Counted from the stretch's first letter, positions 34,536-44,493 are shown. The stretch: 64,000 nt of DNA from Spirosoma fluviale (GCF_900230225.1 NZ_OCNH01000003.1:930001-994000); one strand, 5' to 3'. Notes: generated by a model from the letters alone, not told the origin. Numbers and translations: made by a program.

Positions 34536-34708
34536 AAGAAGAAGTTAGAGTCCTTATGGGGAGGATTCCTGCTTCATACAGAGGCTTACTTACATGGGAA
34601 AACGATTACAGATTGAGCTGGCGCATGGCCCATGCCTTGCACCAGCCTAGTATCTTCACTTACTTTCCTGCTTTACTAAAAAAACTTTATCGAGTACCTT
34701 CATGCTAA
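34532..34708 (+). pseudogene. Decayed HEPN-domain partner of the MNT gene
   Basis: 58 codons starting ATG at 34532 (MKEEVRVLMGRIPASYRGLL). The MKEEVR-L start and the DYRLSWRMAHALHQ stretch recall the first helices of HEPN/DUF86 proteins (normally about 130 residues, with DY-AVSRAYYAMFH). The RX4-6H active site is not preserved with confidence, and the frame ends inside the next gene. It is best read as a remnant. The resemblance is short, so confidence is limited. Confidence 0.45.
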
Positions 34709-35796
34709 AACGTTTGCCTTTTCTTTTCCTGCTACTCCCGAGTCTGCTTCTGGCGCAGGCTAGACCCGAGAAACCCTGGATGCTTGGCCCCTTTTATAAG
34801 GAGAATGCATTCAACCCCATTTTAAGCGCCAAAGCCACAACAGAATTTTACTGCCCAATCCGGCAAAAGCTGGTACGTTGGGAAGAGAAAGACGTGTATA
34901 ACCCGGCCACGGTGGTGCGGGGCAATAAAGTGTATATGCTCTACCGGGCCGAAGATACCGTTCGGGTTGTGGGCGGCACGTCGAGGTTGGGGCTGGCCGT
35001 GAGCACCGATGGTATTCATTTCAAACGGATGCCCAAGCCGGTTTTTTACCCCGACAATGACCCCATGAAGGTATATGAATGGGAGGGTGGTTGCGAAGAC
35101 CCACGAGTGGTGGAAAGCCCCAACGGTGTGTATGTGATGACCTATACTTCCTACGACGGCGACAAGGCCCGGCTCTGCGTAGCCACCTCGCGGGACCTGA
35201 TGAAGTGGAATAAACAAGGATTGATTTTTGGCGATGCCGAGAACGGAAAGTACCGGAATAGCTGGTCGAAATCGGGCGCTATTGTCTGCAAACGAATCGG
35301 TAGCCGACTGGTTGCGCAGAAAATCAACGGAAAATACTGGATGTACTGGGGCGACCAACCGCAGCTTCGGGTGGCTACGTCGGATGATCTGCTGCACTGG
35401 ACACCCCTCGAAACCGCTGCGGGGCAACCCATTGTAGCGGCTGAGTCGCGGAAAGGGAAGCACGACGTGCGGCTGATTGAGCCCGGCCCGTTTGCCATGC
35501 TGACGCCCAACGGTATCCTGCTGATCTACAACGGTATGAACGACGCCAAAAACGGGGATAAAAACCTGGCCGAAGGTGCTTATGCCGGCGGCCAACTCCT
35601 GTTCGACGCCAACGACCCCGCCAAATTACTCGACCGGTCAGAGAACTACTTTATTAAGCCCGACCAGCCTTACGAAATGCTGGGACAGGTGAATCAGGTA
35701 TGTTTTCTGGAGGGTATGGTGCCCTTTCGGGGTAAGTGGTTTTTGTATTACGGCACGGCTGACTCGAAAATTGGTGTAGCCGTAGCGAAACAGTAA
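34702..35796 (+). CDS. Secreted GH130-like glycoside phosphorylase/mannosidase
   Basis: 364 residues with a Sec signal (MLKRLPFLFLLLPSLLLAQA). The five-bladed propeller motifs DVYNPATVVRGNKVYMLYRAED, LGLAVSTDGIHF, WEGGCEDPRVVE and LLIYNGMND are those of GH130, whose EDPR loop carries a key acidic residue. Family members phosphorolyse or hydrolyse beta-mannosides such as Man-beta-1,4-GlcNAc or beta-1,2-mannan. A periplasmic location suggests a mannosidase-type member, because phosphorylases need cytoplasmic phosphate. It stands alone but could complement the N-glycan enzymes at 52-59 kb. Its stop codon lies in a terminator palindrome. Confidence 0.8.
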   Translation: MLKRLPFLFLLLPSLLLAQARPEKPWMLGPFYKENAFNPILSAKATTEFYCPIRQKLVRWEEKDVYNPATVVRGNKVYMLYRAEDTVRVVGGTSRLGLAVSTDGIHFKRMPKPVFYPDNDPMKVYEWEGGCEDPRVVESPNGVYVMTYTSYDGDKARLCVATSRDLMKWNKQGLIFGDAENGKYRNSWSKSGAIVCKRIGSRLVAQKINGKYWMYWGDQPQLRVATSDDLLHWTPLETAAGQPIVAAESRKGKHDVRLIEPGPFAMLTPNGILLIYNGMNDAKNGDKNLAEGAYAGGQLLFDANDPAKLLDRSENYFIKPDQPYEMLGQVNQVCFLEGMVPFRGKWFLYYGTADSKIGVAVAKQ

Positions 35797-35844
35797 ATGA
35801 GGTTGATGGCGCGAGGCCGGAGCCTCGCGCCATCAACCTCATTT
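35795..35844. terminator. Bidirectional terminator with 23-bp perfect arms
   Basis: The arms 35795-35817 and 35822-35844 are exact complements around the tetraloop CGGA. The GH130 stop (35794-35796) and the stop of the convergent DUF389 gene (35843-35845) both overlap the arms. Confidence 0.85.
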
Positions 35845-36769
35845 AAGCCACAGGTCGGCGGTGATGAAAGAGTTGCTGCTTTCCCCAGAACACCAGACCG
35901 CAGGACAACAGGATCAGCAGTATATCGAAGCCGAAGCGTTGCAAACCTTCTGCAGCCAGATCGTAGCGGCCACACGCCAGGCCTATCCCGATCATGGCGG
36001 CTGCATTGATAATGACCATAGCGATCAATGCACCAGCTATGACGCTCTTGCGAAAGGACGATAAAATGATGGCTCCGGCCAGTGTGCCGCAAATGGAAAG
36101 CAAGGTGTCGGCAGGGGAGGGGTGTGCCAAATGGTGAACTTCTTCGCTGGCTGCAAACTGGCTGGCATTGGTTTCGCCCAGAAATTGTAAAAACAGGAAT
36201 GTCAGTGTCGATGCTGCAATCAGGATGGAGTAGCCAACGAGGGTCGACTTGAAGGCTCGTGCTAATACCAGCCAGCGACGTAGCACTACCGCTAAGGCCA
36301 TACCGGCAATCGGTTCGAAACCGGGAGCAATAATGGCGGCTGCCACAAATGGCATGATCTGACGCGTTGGCTCCGAGACAATGCCAATGGTTGCCATGAT
36401 GCCGCCCAATCCCATCAGTATCATAAAATTGGAGGTGATACGACCCTGATGGCGCATCCCGGTTTCTATTTCTTCCCAGATAGCCTCGTCGGCATCGTTC
36501 TCCAGTTTCTGGGCTTGATTGGGCTCGATGATGCTTTCCGTCAGCGCCGTGCTAACCATATAGGGCGAGTCGCCACAACATTCGGCCAGTGCCCGTAGTA
36601 CTTTGTCGGACCCAGTATTGAGCAATTGTACCGATATAGCGTCGCCTACCGGTTTATGGGAACTGCCGGGATAAAAGGCGACGCCTATTACCTCCTCAAT
36701 GGCAAGCAGGTGGGTTAATACAGCGGCTGTTTTATCGGTAGATAGTTGAATCTGAAACGAACGATGCAT
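35843..36769 (-). CDS. DUF389 integral membrane protein
   Basis: 308 residues. A soluble N-terminal region (about 1-100) is followed by roughly six membrane segments, beginning at ITSNFMILMGLGGIMATIGIV. Then come IMPFVAAAIIAPGFEPIAGMALAVVLRRW and LSICGTLAGAIILSSF. This is the DUF389/TIGR00341 arrangement of uncharacterised membrane proteins. The APGFEPIAGMALA loop is a conserved feature. Function is unknown. It converges on the GH130 gene and is divergent from the amidase gene across a 111-bp gap. Confidence 0.75.
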   Translation of the reverse strand: MHRSFQIQLSTDKTAAVLTHLLAIEEVIGVAFYPGSSHKPVGDAISVQLLNTGSDKVLRALAECCGDSPYMVSTALTESIIEPNQAQKLENDADEAIWEEIETGMRHQGRITSNFMILMGLGGIMATIGIVSEPTRQIMPFVAAAIIAPGFEPIAGMALAVVLRRWLVLARAFKSTLVGYSILIAASTLTFLFLQFLGETNASQFAASEEVHHLAHPSPADTLLSICGTLAGAIILSSFRKSVIAGALIAMVIINAAAMIGIGLACGRYDLAAEGLQRFGFDILLILLSCGLVFWGKQQLFHHRRPVA

Positions 36770-36880
36770 AGGACAGGGGATGTAACAATCTAACCGAAGG
36801 TGTTTCCTAAATGTTTGTTACGGGGTTCTGACTATAGCGTCCGAAAGAGTAGTATATTTCGCAAAACCCCCGGCTTATCT

Positions 36881-38410
36881 ATGCAAACGTCACGCCCACA
36901 AACCCTGTCTTTCGAGGAATACGTTAAACACGATGCCACATCGCTGGCTGAACTGGTAAGTAACGGCGACGTTACGCCCGCCGAACTGCTGGAAACGGCC
37001 ATTGCGCGGGCCGAAGCAGTCAATCCGCAGCTAAACGCCATCGTGACGCCCCTGTTCGATAAGGGTCGCGACATGGCGAATCAACTGCCGGAGAATGGTG
37101 CCTTTCGTGGTGTGCCTTTTCTGCTGAAAGATTTGGAGCTGGAGTGGGCCGGAACACCGCTGAAATCGGGTTCCGCAGGCTACAAAAATTACGTTTCCCC
37201 AACCGACAGCGAAACGGTGAAGCGCTTTAAAGCGGCCGGGCTCGTCTTTTTCGGCAAAACCAATACCCCTGAATTCGGTCTGACGCCGTATACGGAGTCG
37301 ACGCTTTACGGCCCGGCTCATAACCCCTGGAAACTGACGCACTCGCCGGGTGGTTCGAGTGGCGGGTCGGCAGCAGCGGTGGCGGCTGGTATCGTACCCG
37401 CTGCATCGGGTTCGGATGGGGGCGGTTCGATCCGAATTCCGGCTTCCTGCTGCGGCCTTTTTGGGCTAAAGCCTTCCCGTGGTCGGATTACACTGGGGCC
37501 GGGTTTCGGCGAGTTGTGGAACGGGGCGGTAACGGGCCATTCGCTCACCCGCAGCGTTCGTGACAGTGCCCGCCTGCTGGATGTTATTGCGGGTGGTCCG
37601 ACGTATCGGTCATTGCCGGGTGAGCCGTATGGCATTGCGCCACCCGAGCGCCCTTACAGTGAAGAAGTTGGCCGGGAGCCGGGTAAGCTACGAATCGCGT
37701 TCTCGACGCAGGCATTGATGCCCGGGCAAGTTATTGATCCTGAATGTATCAAAGCCGTGCAGGAGGCCGCCCGCCTGCTCGAAAGCCTGGGGCACTCGCT
37801 GGAAGAAGTGCCCTTACCGTACGAGAAAAGCATCATTACCGAAGGTTTTTTTGTGCCCGTACTCAGCGAAACCGGGGCAACACTTCGGGAACTGGAGGCT
37901 TATCTGGGCCGTGCTGCCCGGCGCGGGGATGTAGAACTCAATACCTGGGCACAGGCCCGGCTTGCCGAGGGGTTCTCATCGGCTGATGTGGCTTTCCAGA
38001 AACGGCGCTGGAACACTCTCAACCGAAGTATGGGGCAGCTACACGCAACGTATGACCTGTTTCTGACGCCTACCTTACCACAGCCGCCCATTGCCATTGG
38101 TGCCTTTCAAAACTCACTGGCGGAGCAGCGTCTCATGAAACTGGTGGATTCCTTCGGTGGCCTGAAATACCTGAAAGGCAGCAAAACGATAAACGATCTG
38201 GCCGAACGGCTGCTGGGCTACATCTCCTACACGGTCGTGACAAACATGACCGGCCAGCCGTCGATGTCGGTGCCGCTGCATTGGTCGGCAGACGACCTGC
38301 CCATCGGGGTGATGTTTGCCGCCAAACTGGGCGACGAAGCAACCCTATTCCGGTTAGCGGGTCAGCTGGAGCAGGCAAAACCCTGGTTCGACAAGCGCCC
38401 GAGTTTATGA
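36881..38410 (+). CDS. Amidase signature family enzyme
   Basis: 509 residues from the ATG at 36881 (MQTSRPQTLSFEEYVKHDATS). The frame is open to a GTG at 36800, but that extension is not amidase-like. The signature region holds LLKDLELEWAGTPLKSGSAGYKNY (catalytic Lys), then SPGGSSGGSAAAVAAGIVPAASGSDGGGSIRIPASCCGLFGLKPSRGR with the cis-Ser and nucleophilic Ser. The family cleaves carboxamides; substrates include short amides, peptides or cyclic imides, not readable here. No signal peptide is present, so it is cytoplasmic. It converges on the histidine kinase gene. Confidence 0.9.
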   Translation: MQTSRPQTLSFEEYVKHDATSLAELVSNGDVTPAELLETAIARAEAVNPQLNAIVTPLFDKGRDMANQLPENGAFRGVPFLLKDLELEWAGTPLKSGSAGYKNYVSPTDSETVKRFKAAGLVFFGKTNTPEFGLTPYTESTLYGPAHNPWKLTHSPGGSSGGSAAAVAAGIVPAASGSDGGGSIRIPASCCGLFGLKPSRGRITLGPGFGELWNGAVTGHSLTRSVRDSARLLDVIAGGPTYRSLPGEPYGIAPPERPYSEEVGREPGKLRIAFSTQALMPGQVIDPECIKAVQEAARLLESLGHSLEEVPLPYEKSIITEGFFVPVLSETGATLRELEAYLGRAARRGDVELNTWAQARLAEGFSSADVAFQKRRWNTLNRSMGQLHATYDLFLTPTLPQPPIAIGAFQNSLAEQRLMKLVDSFGGLKYLKGSKTINDLAERLLGYISYTVVTNMTGQPSMSVPLHWSADDLPIGVMFAAKLGDEATLFRLAGQLEQAKPWFDKRPSL

Positions 38411-38444
38411 GTTTTGTTTTGAGACGGATAGATCAAACGCCGTT

Positions 38445-40499
38445 TTAAGCTACGGGAAGGTAAATATGGAAGGTGGTGCCTTTGTTAGCCTGGCTCGTTG
38501 CTGTAATAAATCCCCCATGATTGAGCACTACTTTTTCGCAGATCGCCAACCCGATACCCGTTCCCGCAAATTCACTCTGGCTGTGTAATCGCTGGAAGAC
38601 CTGGAAGATCCGGTCGAGGTATTTTTCATCAAAACCAATTCCATTGTCAGACACGTCGATGCGGTGATATGTCCGGGCTGAGCGGGTGGGTTTAATTTTT
38701 AGCGGTAAGTCAACGGCCTGAACCGTATCGGCTGTTACCTGAATCTGGGGTGATACATCGGGTCGACGAAACTTAAGCGCGTTATGCAGCAGGTTTTGGA
38801 AAAGCTGTTCCAGTTGGGTTGGGTCGCCAACTACAGTTGGCATTGGGTCAATCTGAATGACCGCAGCTGTTTCCTGAATAAGTAGCTCCAAATTAGTTAG
38901 AACGAGGTTGATAATCCGGTCGAGGGATACCTGCTTTATGGTTTCCGTTCGGGTAGAGATGCGGGAAAAACTGAGTAAATCGCGAATCAGCGTAGACATC
39001 CGTCGGGCTGCCGTCTGTATGCGCTCCAGGTATGCTAATTCTTCTTTGGATGAGGTGTTGCCGTACTGAATCCGTAATAAATCACTGAACTGTTGGATTT
39101 TACGCAGCGGTTCCTGTAAATCGTGGCTGGCAACATAAGCGAACTTTTCCAGATTTTCGTTTGAGCGGCTAAGCAGCTGATTTGATTCGATCAACTCTTC
39201 GTTGGACGCTGCCAGTTCTTCATTGGTTGCTGCTAATTCTTCATTAATGGTCGCCAGTTCTTCGTTCGCCGATTTTAGTTCTTCGGTGCGTTCCTCGACT
39301 TGTTTCTCCAGAGCCAATTGTATATTTCGCTGAGCGGTTACATCCTGGGCTGTTCCACTCAGAACGGCAGGTTTGCCATCGAGGTCATAGAACACCTGCC
39401 CCTGTGCGTGGATGATTCGTACCTGACCCGTGAGCCGGTTAATGATTGGGTGTTCATTCTGGTAAAAACCGGATGAGCCGGGCTTGATAGCAGCGGCAAT
39501 GGCAGTCGTAACGGACTGTTTGACATCATTGGGCAGCGGGTTGAATGCTTCGTCGATTTGCTTGGTGGCACTGGAAAAGCCAAGCCAATGCATGAACCGT
39601 TCCGAATAAGTGAAAACGCCTGTGTCAATATCCATGCTCCAGGTAGCCAGTTCGGCCAGCTCGATAGCGCCCCGGAGGGAGGCTTCCCGGACTTTAAGCT
39701 GCAGCTGAGCCGTTATCTCGTCGGTAATTTCCCGGGCGGTGCCGTAGAAAATAGACGGTTTTTCGGCGGTATCGTAATAATACGTACCCAGCACCCGAAC
39801 CCAGTGGATGCTGCCATCAGCCCAAATGAAACGGGCTTCATACTGTAGCTTCCCGGTTTTTAAGGCCACCTGATAAGCCGCATCGCGGATAGCCAGATCT
39901 TCCGGATGTAAGTGTTCGATAAAAAAAGCACGGCTGAGCAGTGTGCTATCTGTCCCGGTCATGATTTTGGCCAGTAACGGAGAATAATCCAGGTGGTCGT
40001 CTGCCAGCCGTACGCTGAACCAGCCCGTATTGCTCCCTTCGAGGGCTAGTTTAGCCAGTCGCTCCGACGTTTTAAACTGATCCTGTATGTGGACGATCTC
40101 CGTAATGTTTTGGGCCATACCCGAAAATCGATAGGCTCTGCCCTGTTCATCGAGGAACGCCCTGCCCTCACAGCGTAACCAGCGCAGGTGATCGCTGCCA
40201 GCGTCCACTACCCGAAAGTCGACTCTAAAATGGCCGTTAGATACCGAATTCAAACTCCATCGGACGGCCTCGACTACTTGACTTTGGTCGCCCGGGTGAA
40301 TGTGCTCTACTACCTGATCGAATGGTATAAAGCCATCCCCGGTTGCCCCGAATAGCTTTTTAGTGTAGTCGTCCCAGGTTACCAGTTGGTTAACAGGGTC
40401 AAAATGCCAGGTGCCAATCTCTGCGGCCTGCAGCGCAAAAGACAATCGCTCATATTCAGCTTTGCTATCGGGGTAAACAGTTTTTTGCTCCTTGGTCAT
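38445..40499 (-). CDS. Three-PAS hybrid-free sensor histidine kinase
   Basis: 684 residues. Three PAS/PAC modules are visible at roughly 15-130, 140-265 and 270-390, with no membrane segments, so it should be a soluble sensor. A long signalling helix with a tandem heptad repeat (ELATINEELAATNEELAASN and so on, about 400-445) links to HisKA. There, FAYVASHDLQEPLRKIQQF supplies the phospho-accepting His. The ATPase carries NALKFRRPD, DNGIGFDEKYLDRIFQVF and GTGIGLAICEKVVLNHGG. No receiver domain or partner regulator is adjacent. PAS domains may sense light, redox or small ligands; the cofactor is unknown. Confidence 0.9.
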   Translation of the reverse strand: MTKEQKTVYPDSKAEYERLSFALQAAEIGTWHFDPVNQLVTWDDYTKKLFGATGDGFIPFDQVVEHIHPGDQSQVVEAVRWSLNSVSNGHFRVDFRVVDAGSDHLRWLRCEGRAFLDEQGRAYRFSGMAQNITEIVHIQDQFKTSERLAKLALEGSNTGWFSVRLADDHLDYSPLLAKIMTGTDSTLLSRAFFIEHLHPEDLAIRDAAYQVALKTGKLQYEARFIWADGSIHWVRVLGTYYYDTAEKPSIFYGTAREITDEITAQLQLKVREASLRGAIELAELATWSMDIDTGVFTYSERFMHWLGFSSATKQIDEAFNPLPNDVKQSVTTAIAAAIKPGSSGFYQNEHPIINRLTGQVRIIHAQGQVFYDLDGKPAVLSGTAQDVTAQRNIQLALEKQVEERTEELKSANEELATINEELAATNEELAASNEELIESNQLLSRSNENLEKFAYVASHDLQEPLRKIQQFSDLLRIQYGNTSSKEELAYLERIQTAARRMSTLIRDLLSFSRISTRTETIKQVSLDRIINLVLTNLELLIQETAAVIQIDPMPTVVGDPTQLEQLFQNLLHNALKFRRPDVSPQIQVTADTVQAVDLPLKIKPTRSARTYHRIDVSDNGIGFDEKYLDRIFQVFQRLHSQSEFAGTGIGLAICEKVVLNHGGFITATSQANKGTTFHIYLPVA

Positions 40500-40805
40500 T
40501 GGAGTACTTGCAAAAAGATATTGTCAGTTAACCTCATGTGATAATGTAAGGTTTATCGAACCATAAATCAATAATAGTCTAAAGGGTAGTGTAGTGATCG
40601 GGTAGAGAAATCGTAGCCTCATCGGTAATAATCGTTTCTGTCAGGCTAATTTTATATAAATACTTATTTCAATAAATTCATGCAAATTTACTCTACTATA
40701 GCTCTGTATTTAGTAGTCTTTGTTCATTATCAAGTGAATACAATTTTATTGTAAGCTTATAGGAATAGAATATCATTCTTTCGCTAACCCGTTAATTAAG
40801 TTTTT
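40500..40805. other. AT-rich divergent intergenic region
   Basis: The 306-bp gap between the histidine kinase and the DUF4907-like gene is AT-rich with a TTTG at 40719-40722 and no exact TAnnTTTG box beyond it. It should hold promoters for both directions, but none can be placed reliably. Confidence 0.3.
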
Positions 40806-41168
40806 ATGAAAAAAATCGTCTTTTTAATTTACGCTCTTGGCTTATCCTTTACGGTCTTGGCCCAGCAGTACGAACCTGTAAATCCAGCGAAAGATAAACT
40901 CGATTACCAGGGGTACACCATCCGGTTGATGCCGTCCAGAGAGGGGTCGTACGGGTACAGTATACTGAAAGGCAAAGCGGTTGTTGCGCATCAACTGCAT
41001 AATCCGTTCTCGATGGCACCCGTGGGCCTGCGACGAAAAGAAGACGTCTATAAAGTAGCCAAGTGGCAGATCGAACAAGTGCAGACCGGGAAATCCGGGA
41101 CCGACATCTTTGCCAAACCACTACCCACCAGTGTCGCTCAGACGCTACAGATAAAAAGCCAACAGTAA
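40806..41168 (+). CDS. Small secreted DUF4907-like protein
   Basis: 120 residues with a Sec signal (MKKIVFLIYALGLSFTVLAQ). The mature part has GYTIRLMPSREGSYGYSILKGKAVVAHQLHNPFSMAPVGLRRKEDVYKVAKWQ, the pattern of DUF4907. This family occurs beside secreted repeat proteins in Cytophagales and has no known function. It lies 22 bp upstream of the delta-60 protein gene and is probably co-transcribed with it, which suggests a joint surface role. Confidence 0.7.
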   Translation: MKKIVFLIYALGLSFTVLAQQYEPVNPAKDKLDYQGYTIRLMPSREGSYGYSILKGKAVVAHQLHNPFSMAPVGLRRKEDVYKVAKWQIEQVQTGKSGTDIFAKPLPTSVAQTLQIKSQQ

Positions 41169-41190
41169 TCAGCTCTATCTACCAACTCGC

Positions 41191-44100
41191 ATGAAAAAGA
41201 TTTACCTTTTATTTTTTTTAGGAAGTTTAATTGGAAATGTAAAGGGTCAAAGTGGAACCCTCGACCCTTCTTTCGGAAAAAACGGTACGCAAACGACTGC
41301 TCTTCCGATTAATATTTTGCAGGAGCAGGCTGTAAAAGTATTACCTCTGACCAGCGGAATGTATGTTGTTACGCGGATCAACAGCGCCGTTGCTGTAGCG
41401 AAGTATCTGGCCAACGGTGCCATCGATTCGTCCTATGGCCTGAACGGGTATTCGGTTGCGGTCGACGGTTTGGGGCTTGATGCGATTATGCAGAACGACG
41501 GTAAAGTTATTGTCGTAACATCCTCGTCTGTTATTCGCTATACAACAAACGGTACGCTGGACAATTCATTCAGCAGTGATGGTATCCAGACCGTTCCTTC
41601 GTCTTCGATCGCTTTGCGATCTGTTACTATTCAGGGCGATAAAATCGTTGTGGCTGCCAGCCGTACCTCGTTCAGCGAGGGCGATTTTGCGGTGCTTCGC
41701 TACAACACCGATGGATCGCCGGATACCAGCTTCAGTGAAGATGGCCTGCAAACGACCGATTTTGGCCAGTTTACCAGAGATAATGGTTCTGCACTTGTTG
41801 TACAGGGCGATAAAATTCTGGTTGCCGGTACCAGCAATGGGTATCTGGCTCTTGCCCGTTATAATACAGATGGTTCGCCGGACACCAGCTTCAGTCAGGA
41901 TGGGAAGGTCACGTATGATAATCTGTCATTTTCGCCCGCTCAGTCGGTAGCCATTCTGGGAAACAAAATTTTGGTGCCGGGCGGAGTGGCCAACGATTTT
42001 GCAGTGGTTCGTTACAACTCGGATGGTACGCTGGACACAACTTTTGGTACATCCGGGGTGCTCACAACGGATATGGGTGATCAGTTTAATGAGTCGGCGC
42101 GGTTAATTACGATCCAGGGCGATAAGTTTGTGCTGACGGGCAACACGAACAACGGCCTGGGGGTTGTACGATACAATAGCGACGGCTCGCTGGATACCAG
42201 TTTTGGGAATAACGGTAAAGTAACGACCCGTTTCGACGGTGTTGATTTCGTCAGTCCCGAATCGGTTGCACTTCAGGGCGACAAACTTCTGGTAGCAGGA
42301 TACGTCTACACCTTCGCGCAATCGAGCGCTTATGATGTGGCGCTGGTGCGGTATAACGCCAACGGCTCGCTCGATACCAGCCTGAGTGACGATGGGAAGC
42401 TCATCAGTTTTTTCCCCTATGCCCGCACCTATTTTACCAGCTCCGTTGTTCAGCCCGATGGCAAAGTCGTAGCCGCAGGGTATACATTTATGAACCTGCC
42501 CGGCTCCCTGAGCGATGTCTTCGTTGTGGTCCGCTATAATACGGATGGTACCCTGGACAGGACATTCAGTGACGATGGCATACAAACGACCGATTTCGGA
42601 CCGGGTTCTCAATCCACAGCGAATGCCGTTATGCTTCAGGGAAACAAGATTGTGCTGGCGGGTTATTCCTACAACTCGGACAACAACAACAACACGGATT
42701 TTGCCGTGGCCCGCTACAATGCCGACGGTACGCCGGACAACACATTTAGTGACGATGGCAAACAACTGACCGATTTAGGGCCTGCGTCCAATGATTTCGG
42801 GCAGCTCGTCATCAGTCAGGGCGATAAAATTGTGGTGGCTGGTTACTCTTATAATTATGAAACAGGCATGAGCATCACACTAACCCGTTATAATGCGAAT
42901 GGCTCGCTGGATAACACGTTTAGCAGTGATGGCATACAGACAACCAACTTTGGCGACGCTGGGATAACTACCGGCGCCCTGGCGCTCCAGGGCGATAAAC
43001 TTCTTCTGGCAGGCACCAGCTACAATTTGCAAACCAGCACCCTCGGATTTCTGCTGGCCCGTTATAATGCGGATGGTTCACTCGATACGGGTTTTGGCGA
43101 TACGGGTATTGTCACTACGGATTTTGGGCCCGGATCAACGGTTTTTGCTAAGTTCATCTGGGTTCAGAGCGACCGAATCTTAGTTGCCGGGTACCAGGGC
43201 AACGATACTCAGGTGGCAATGGCCCGCTATAAGCTGGATGGAACACTGGATAACAGTTTCGGTCAGAACGGTAAGCGACTAAGTCCGTTTCCGAACGGAG
43301 CGACGACGTATATAACGGCTATGGTGGGCCAGGACGACGGGAAGTTTATTGTGGGAGGAAATACAACAGACCCCGCTACCTACCGACAGACCTTTGCGCT
43401 GGCCCGCTATAATCCGGATGGCTCGCTGGATACCGGCTTTACCGGGAGCACTCCCTCCGCCGATAACAGCACATCTTATTACCTGCAGGCACTGAGCACA
43501 AGAGGAAATCGGCTTTACGCGGTTGGCTATCGGCAGTCATCCTTTTTTAATGGCTTTGGACTTGGGGCTATGAGCGAAGGGGTAGTGTCTGCTTATAAAC
43601 TCGAAACGAACGTAAGTGTATCGTGTCCAGCCAGTAAAACAGTGCTGGCCGATCAGGGTATTTGTGGAGCCGTTGTAAAAGACATCGATCCCATAGGGGC
43701 TAGTTCACAAACTAAATACATCTTATCGGGTGCTACAAAGGGTAGTAATGTAGGGAGTGCCAGCGGTAAAACGTTCGGTATAGGCGCTACAGTTGTCACG
43801 TATACGCAGGCTAGTGAGCCTTCCAAAACCTGTTCCTTTACCGTAACCGTTGTTGATCGGCAGGCACCCACCATAACGGGTCTTTCGGTTAGTCCGAACA
43901 ACCTATGGCCAGCCAATCACAAGATGGTGGATGTGACGCTTACGTACAACGTGCTGGATAACTGCAAAGCAACTGCCGTGGTATCGGTATCCAGTAATGA
44001 ACCCCAAACCGGAGCCGACGACGATACTCCCGAAGACTGGCAGATTGTTGACGCCAATCATCTGAAAATCAGGGCCGAGCGGGCCGGTAACGGAAACGGG

Positions 44101-44493
44101 CGAATCTATACCATCACCCTAACGGCTACGGATGCGTCGGGTAACAAGACGGTGCAAACGACGCAGGTAACCGTACCCAAAAATAACTCGGGCCGGGTAG
44201 GAGCCGACGAACTAAGCGTACTGGAAGAGGGTGAAGGCGTCGATGGATTGATGGTGAAGGTCATGCCGAACCCATCGTCGAGCTATTTTACCGTACTCAC
44301 CAAACGGGCTATGGCCAGTGTCCTGACCATGCGGGTGTCTGATCTTCAGGGACGGATGATGCAGGTTCTGGATAACGTACCGGCCAACGGAACGATGCAG
44401 TTGGGGCATACCTATGCGCCGGGTGCCTACGTACTTACGGTAATCGACGGATCAAAGAAAGTAACGGTTAAGCTGCTTAAGCTAGCGGAATAA
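41191..44493 (+). CDS. Delta-60 repeat protein with HYR domain and T9SS sorting tail
   Basis: 1100 residues with a Sec signal (about 1-20). Thirteen copies of a motif like RYNTDGSLDTSFSDDGKQTT are visible over residues 40-760, spaced 50-65 residues, with partners such as LQGDKILVAGYS; this is the delta-60 repeat and would fold as a propeller. A HYR-type domain follows (CPASKTVLADQGICGAVV, then CSFTVTVVDRQAPTI). The C-terminus carries the type A sorting domain of the type IX secretion system (VMPNPSSSYFTV ... GAYVLTVIDGSKKVTVKLLK). The protein should be exported and anchored on or released from the cell surface. Binding partner unknown. Repeats differ in sequence, so copy number may vary between strains. 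Confidence 0.9.
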   Translation: MKKIYLLFFLGSLIGNVKGQSGTLDPSFGKNGTQTTALPINILQEQAVKVLPLTSGMYVVTRINSAVAVAKYLANGAIDSSYGLNGYSVAVDGLGLDAIMQNDGKVIVVTSSSVIRYTTNGTLDNSFSSDGIQTVPSSSIALRSVTIQGDKIVVAASRTSFSEGDFAVLRYNTDGSPDTSFSEDGLQTTDFGQFTRDNGSALVVQGDKILVAGTSNGYLALARYNTDGSPDTSFSQDGKVTYDNLSFSPAQSVAILGNKILVPGGVANDFAVVRYNSDGTLDTTFGTSGVLTTDMGDQFNESARLITIQGDKFVLTGNTNNGLGVVRYNSDGSLDTSFGNNGKVTTRFDGVDFVSPESVALQGDKLLVAGYVYTFAQSSAYDVALVRYNANGSLDTSLSDDGKLISFFPYARTYFTSSVVQPDGKVVAAGYTFMNLPGSLSDVFVVVRYNTDGTLDRTFSDDGIQTTDFGPGSQSTANAVMLQGNKIVLAGYSYNSDNNNNTDFAVARYNADGTPDNTFSDDGKQLTDLGPASNDFGQLVISQGDKIVVAGYSYNYETGMSITLTRYNANGSLDNTFSSDGIQTTNFGDAGITTGALALQGDKLLLAGTSYNLQTSTLGFLLARYNADGSLDTGFGDTGIVTTDFGPGSTVFAKFIWVQSDRILVAGYQGNDTQVAMARYKLDGTLDNSFGQNGKRLSPFPNGATTYITAMVGQDDGKFIVGGNTTDPATYRQTFALARYNPDGSLDTGFTGSTPSADNSTSYYLQALSTRGNRLYAVGYRQSSFFNGFGLGAMSEGVVSAYKLETNVSVSCPASKTVLADQGICGAVVKDIDPIGASSQTKYILSGATKGSNVGSASGKTFGIGATVVTYTQASEPSKTCSFTVTVVDRQAPTITGLSVSPNNLWPANHKMVDVTLTYNVLDNCKATAVVSVSSNEPQTGADDDTPEDWQIVDANHLKIRAERAGNGNGRIYTITLTATDASGNKTVQTTQVTVPKNNSGRVGADELSVLEEGEGVDGLMVKVMPNPSSSYFTVLTKRAMASVLTMRVSDLQGRMMQVLDNVPANGTMQLGHTYAPGAYVLTVIDGSKKVTVKLLKLAE

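Noticed and set aside
42103-42765. 220-codon minus-strand frame over the delta-60 gene
   Set aside because: It is an antisense product of repeated sequence; the plus-strand gene is well supported.
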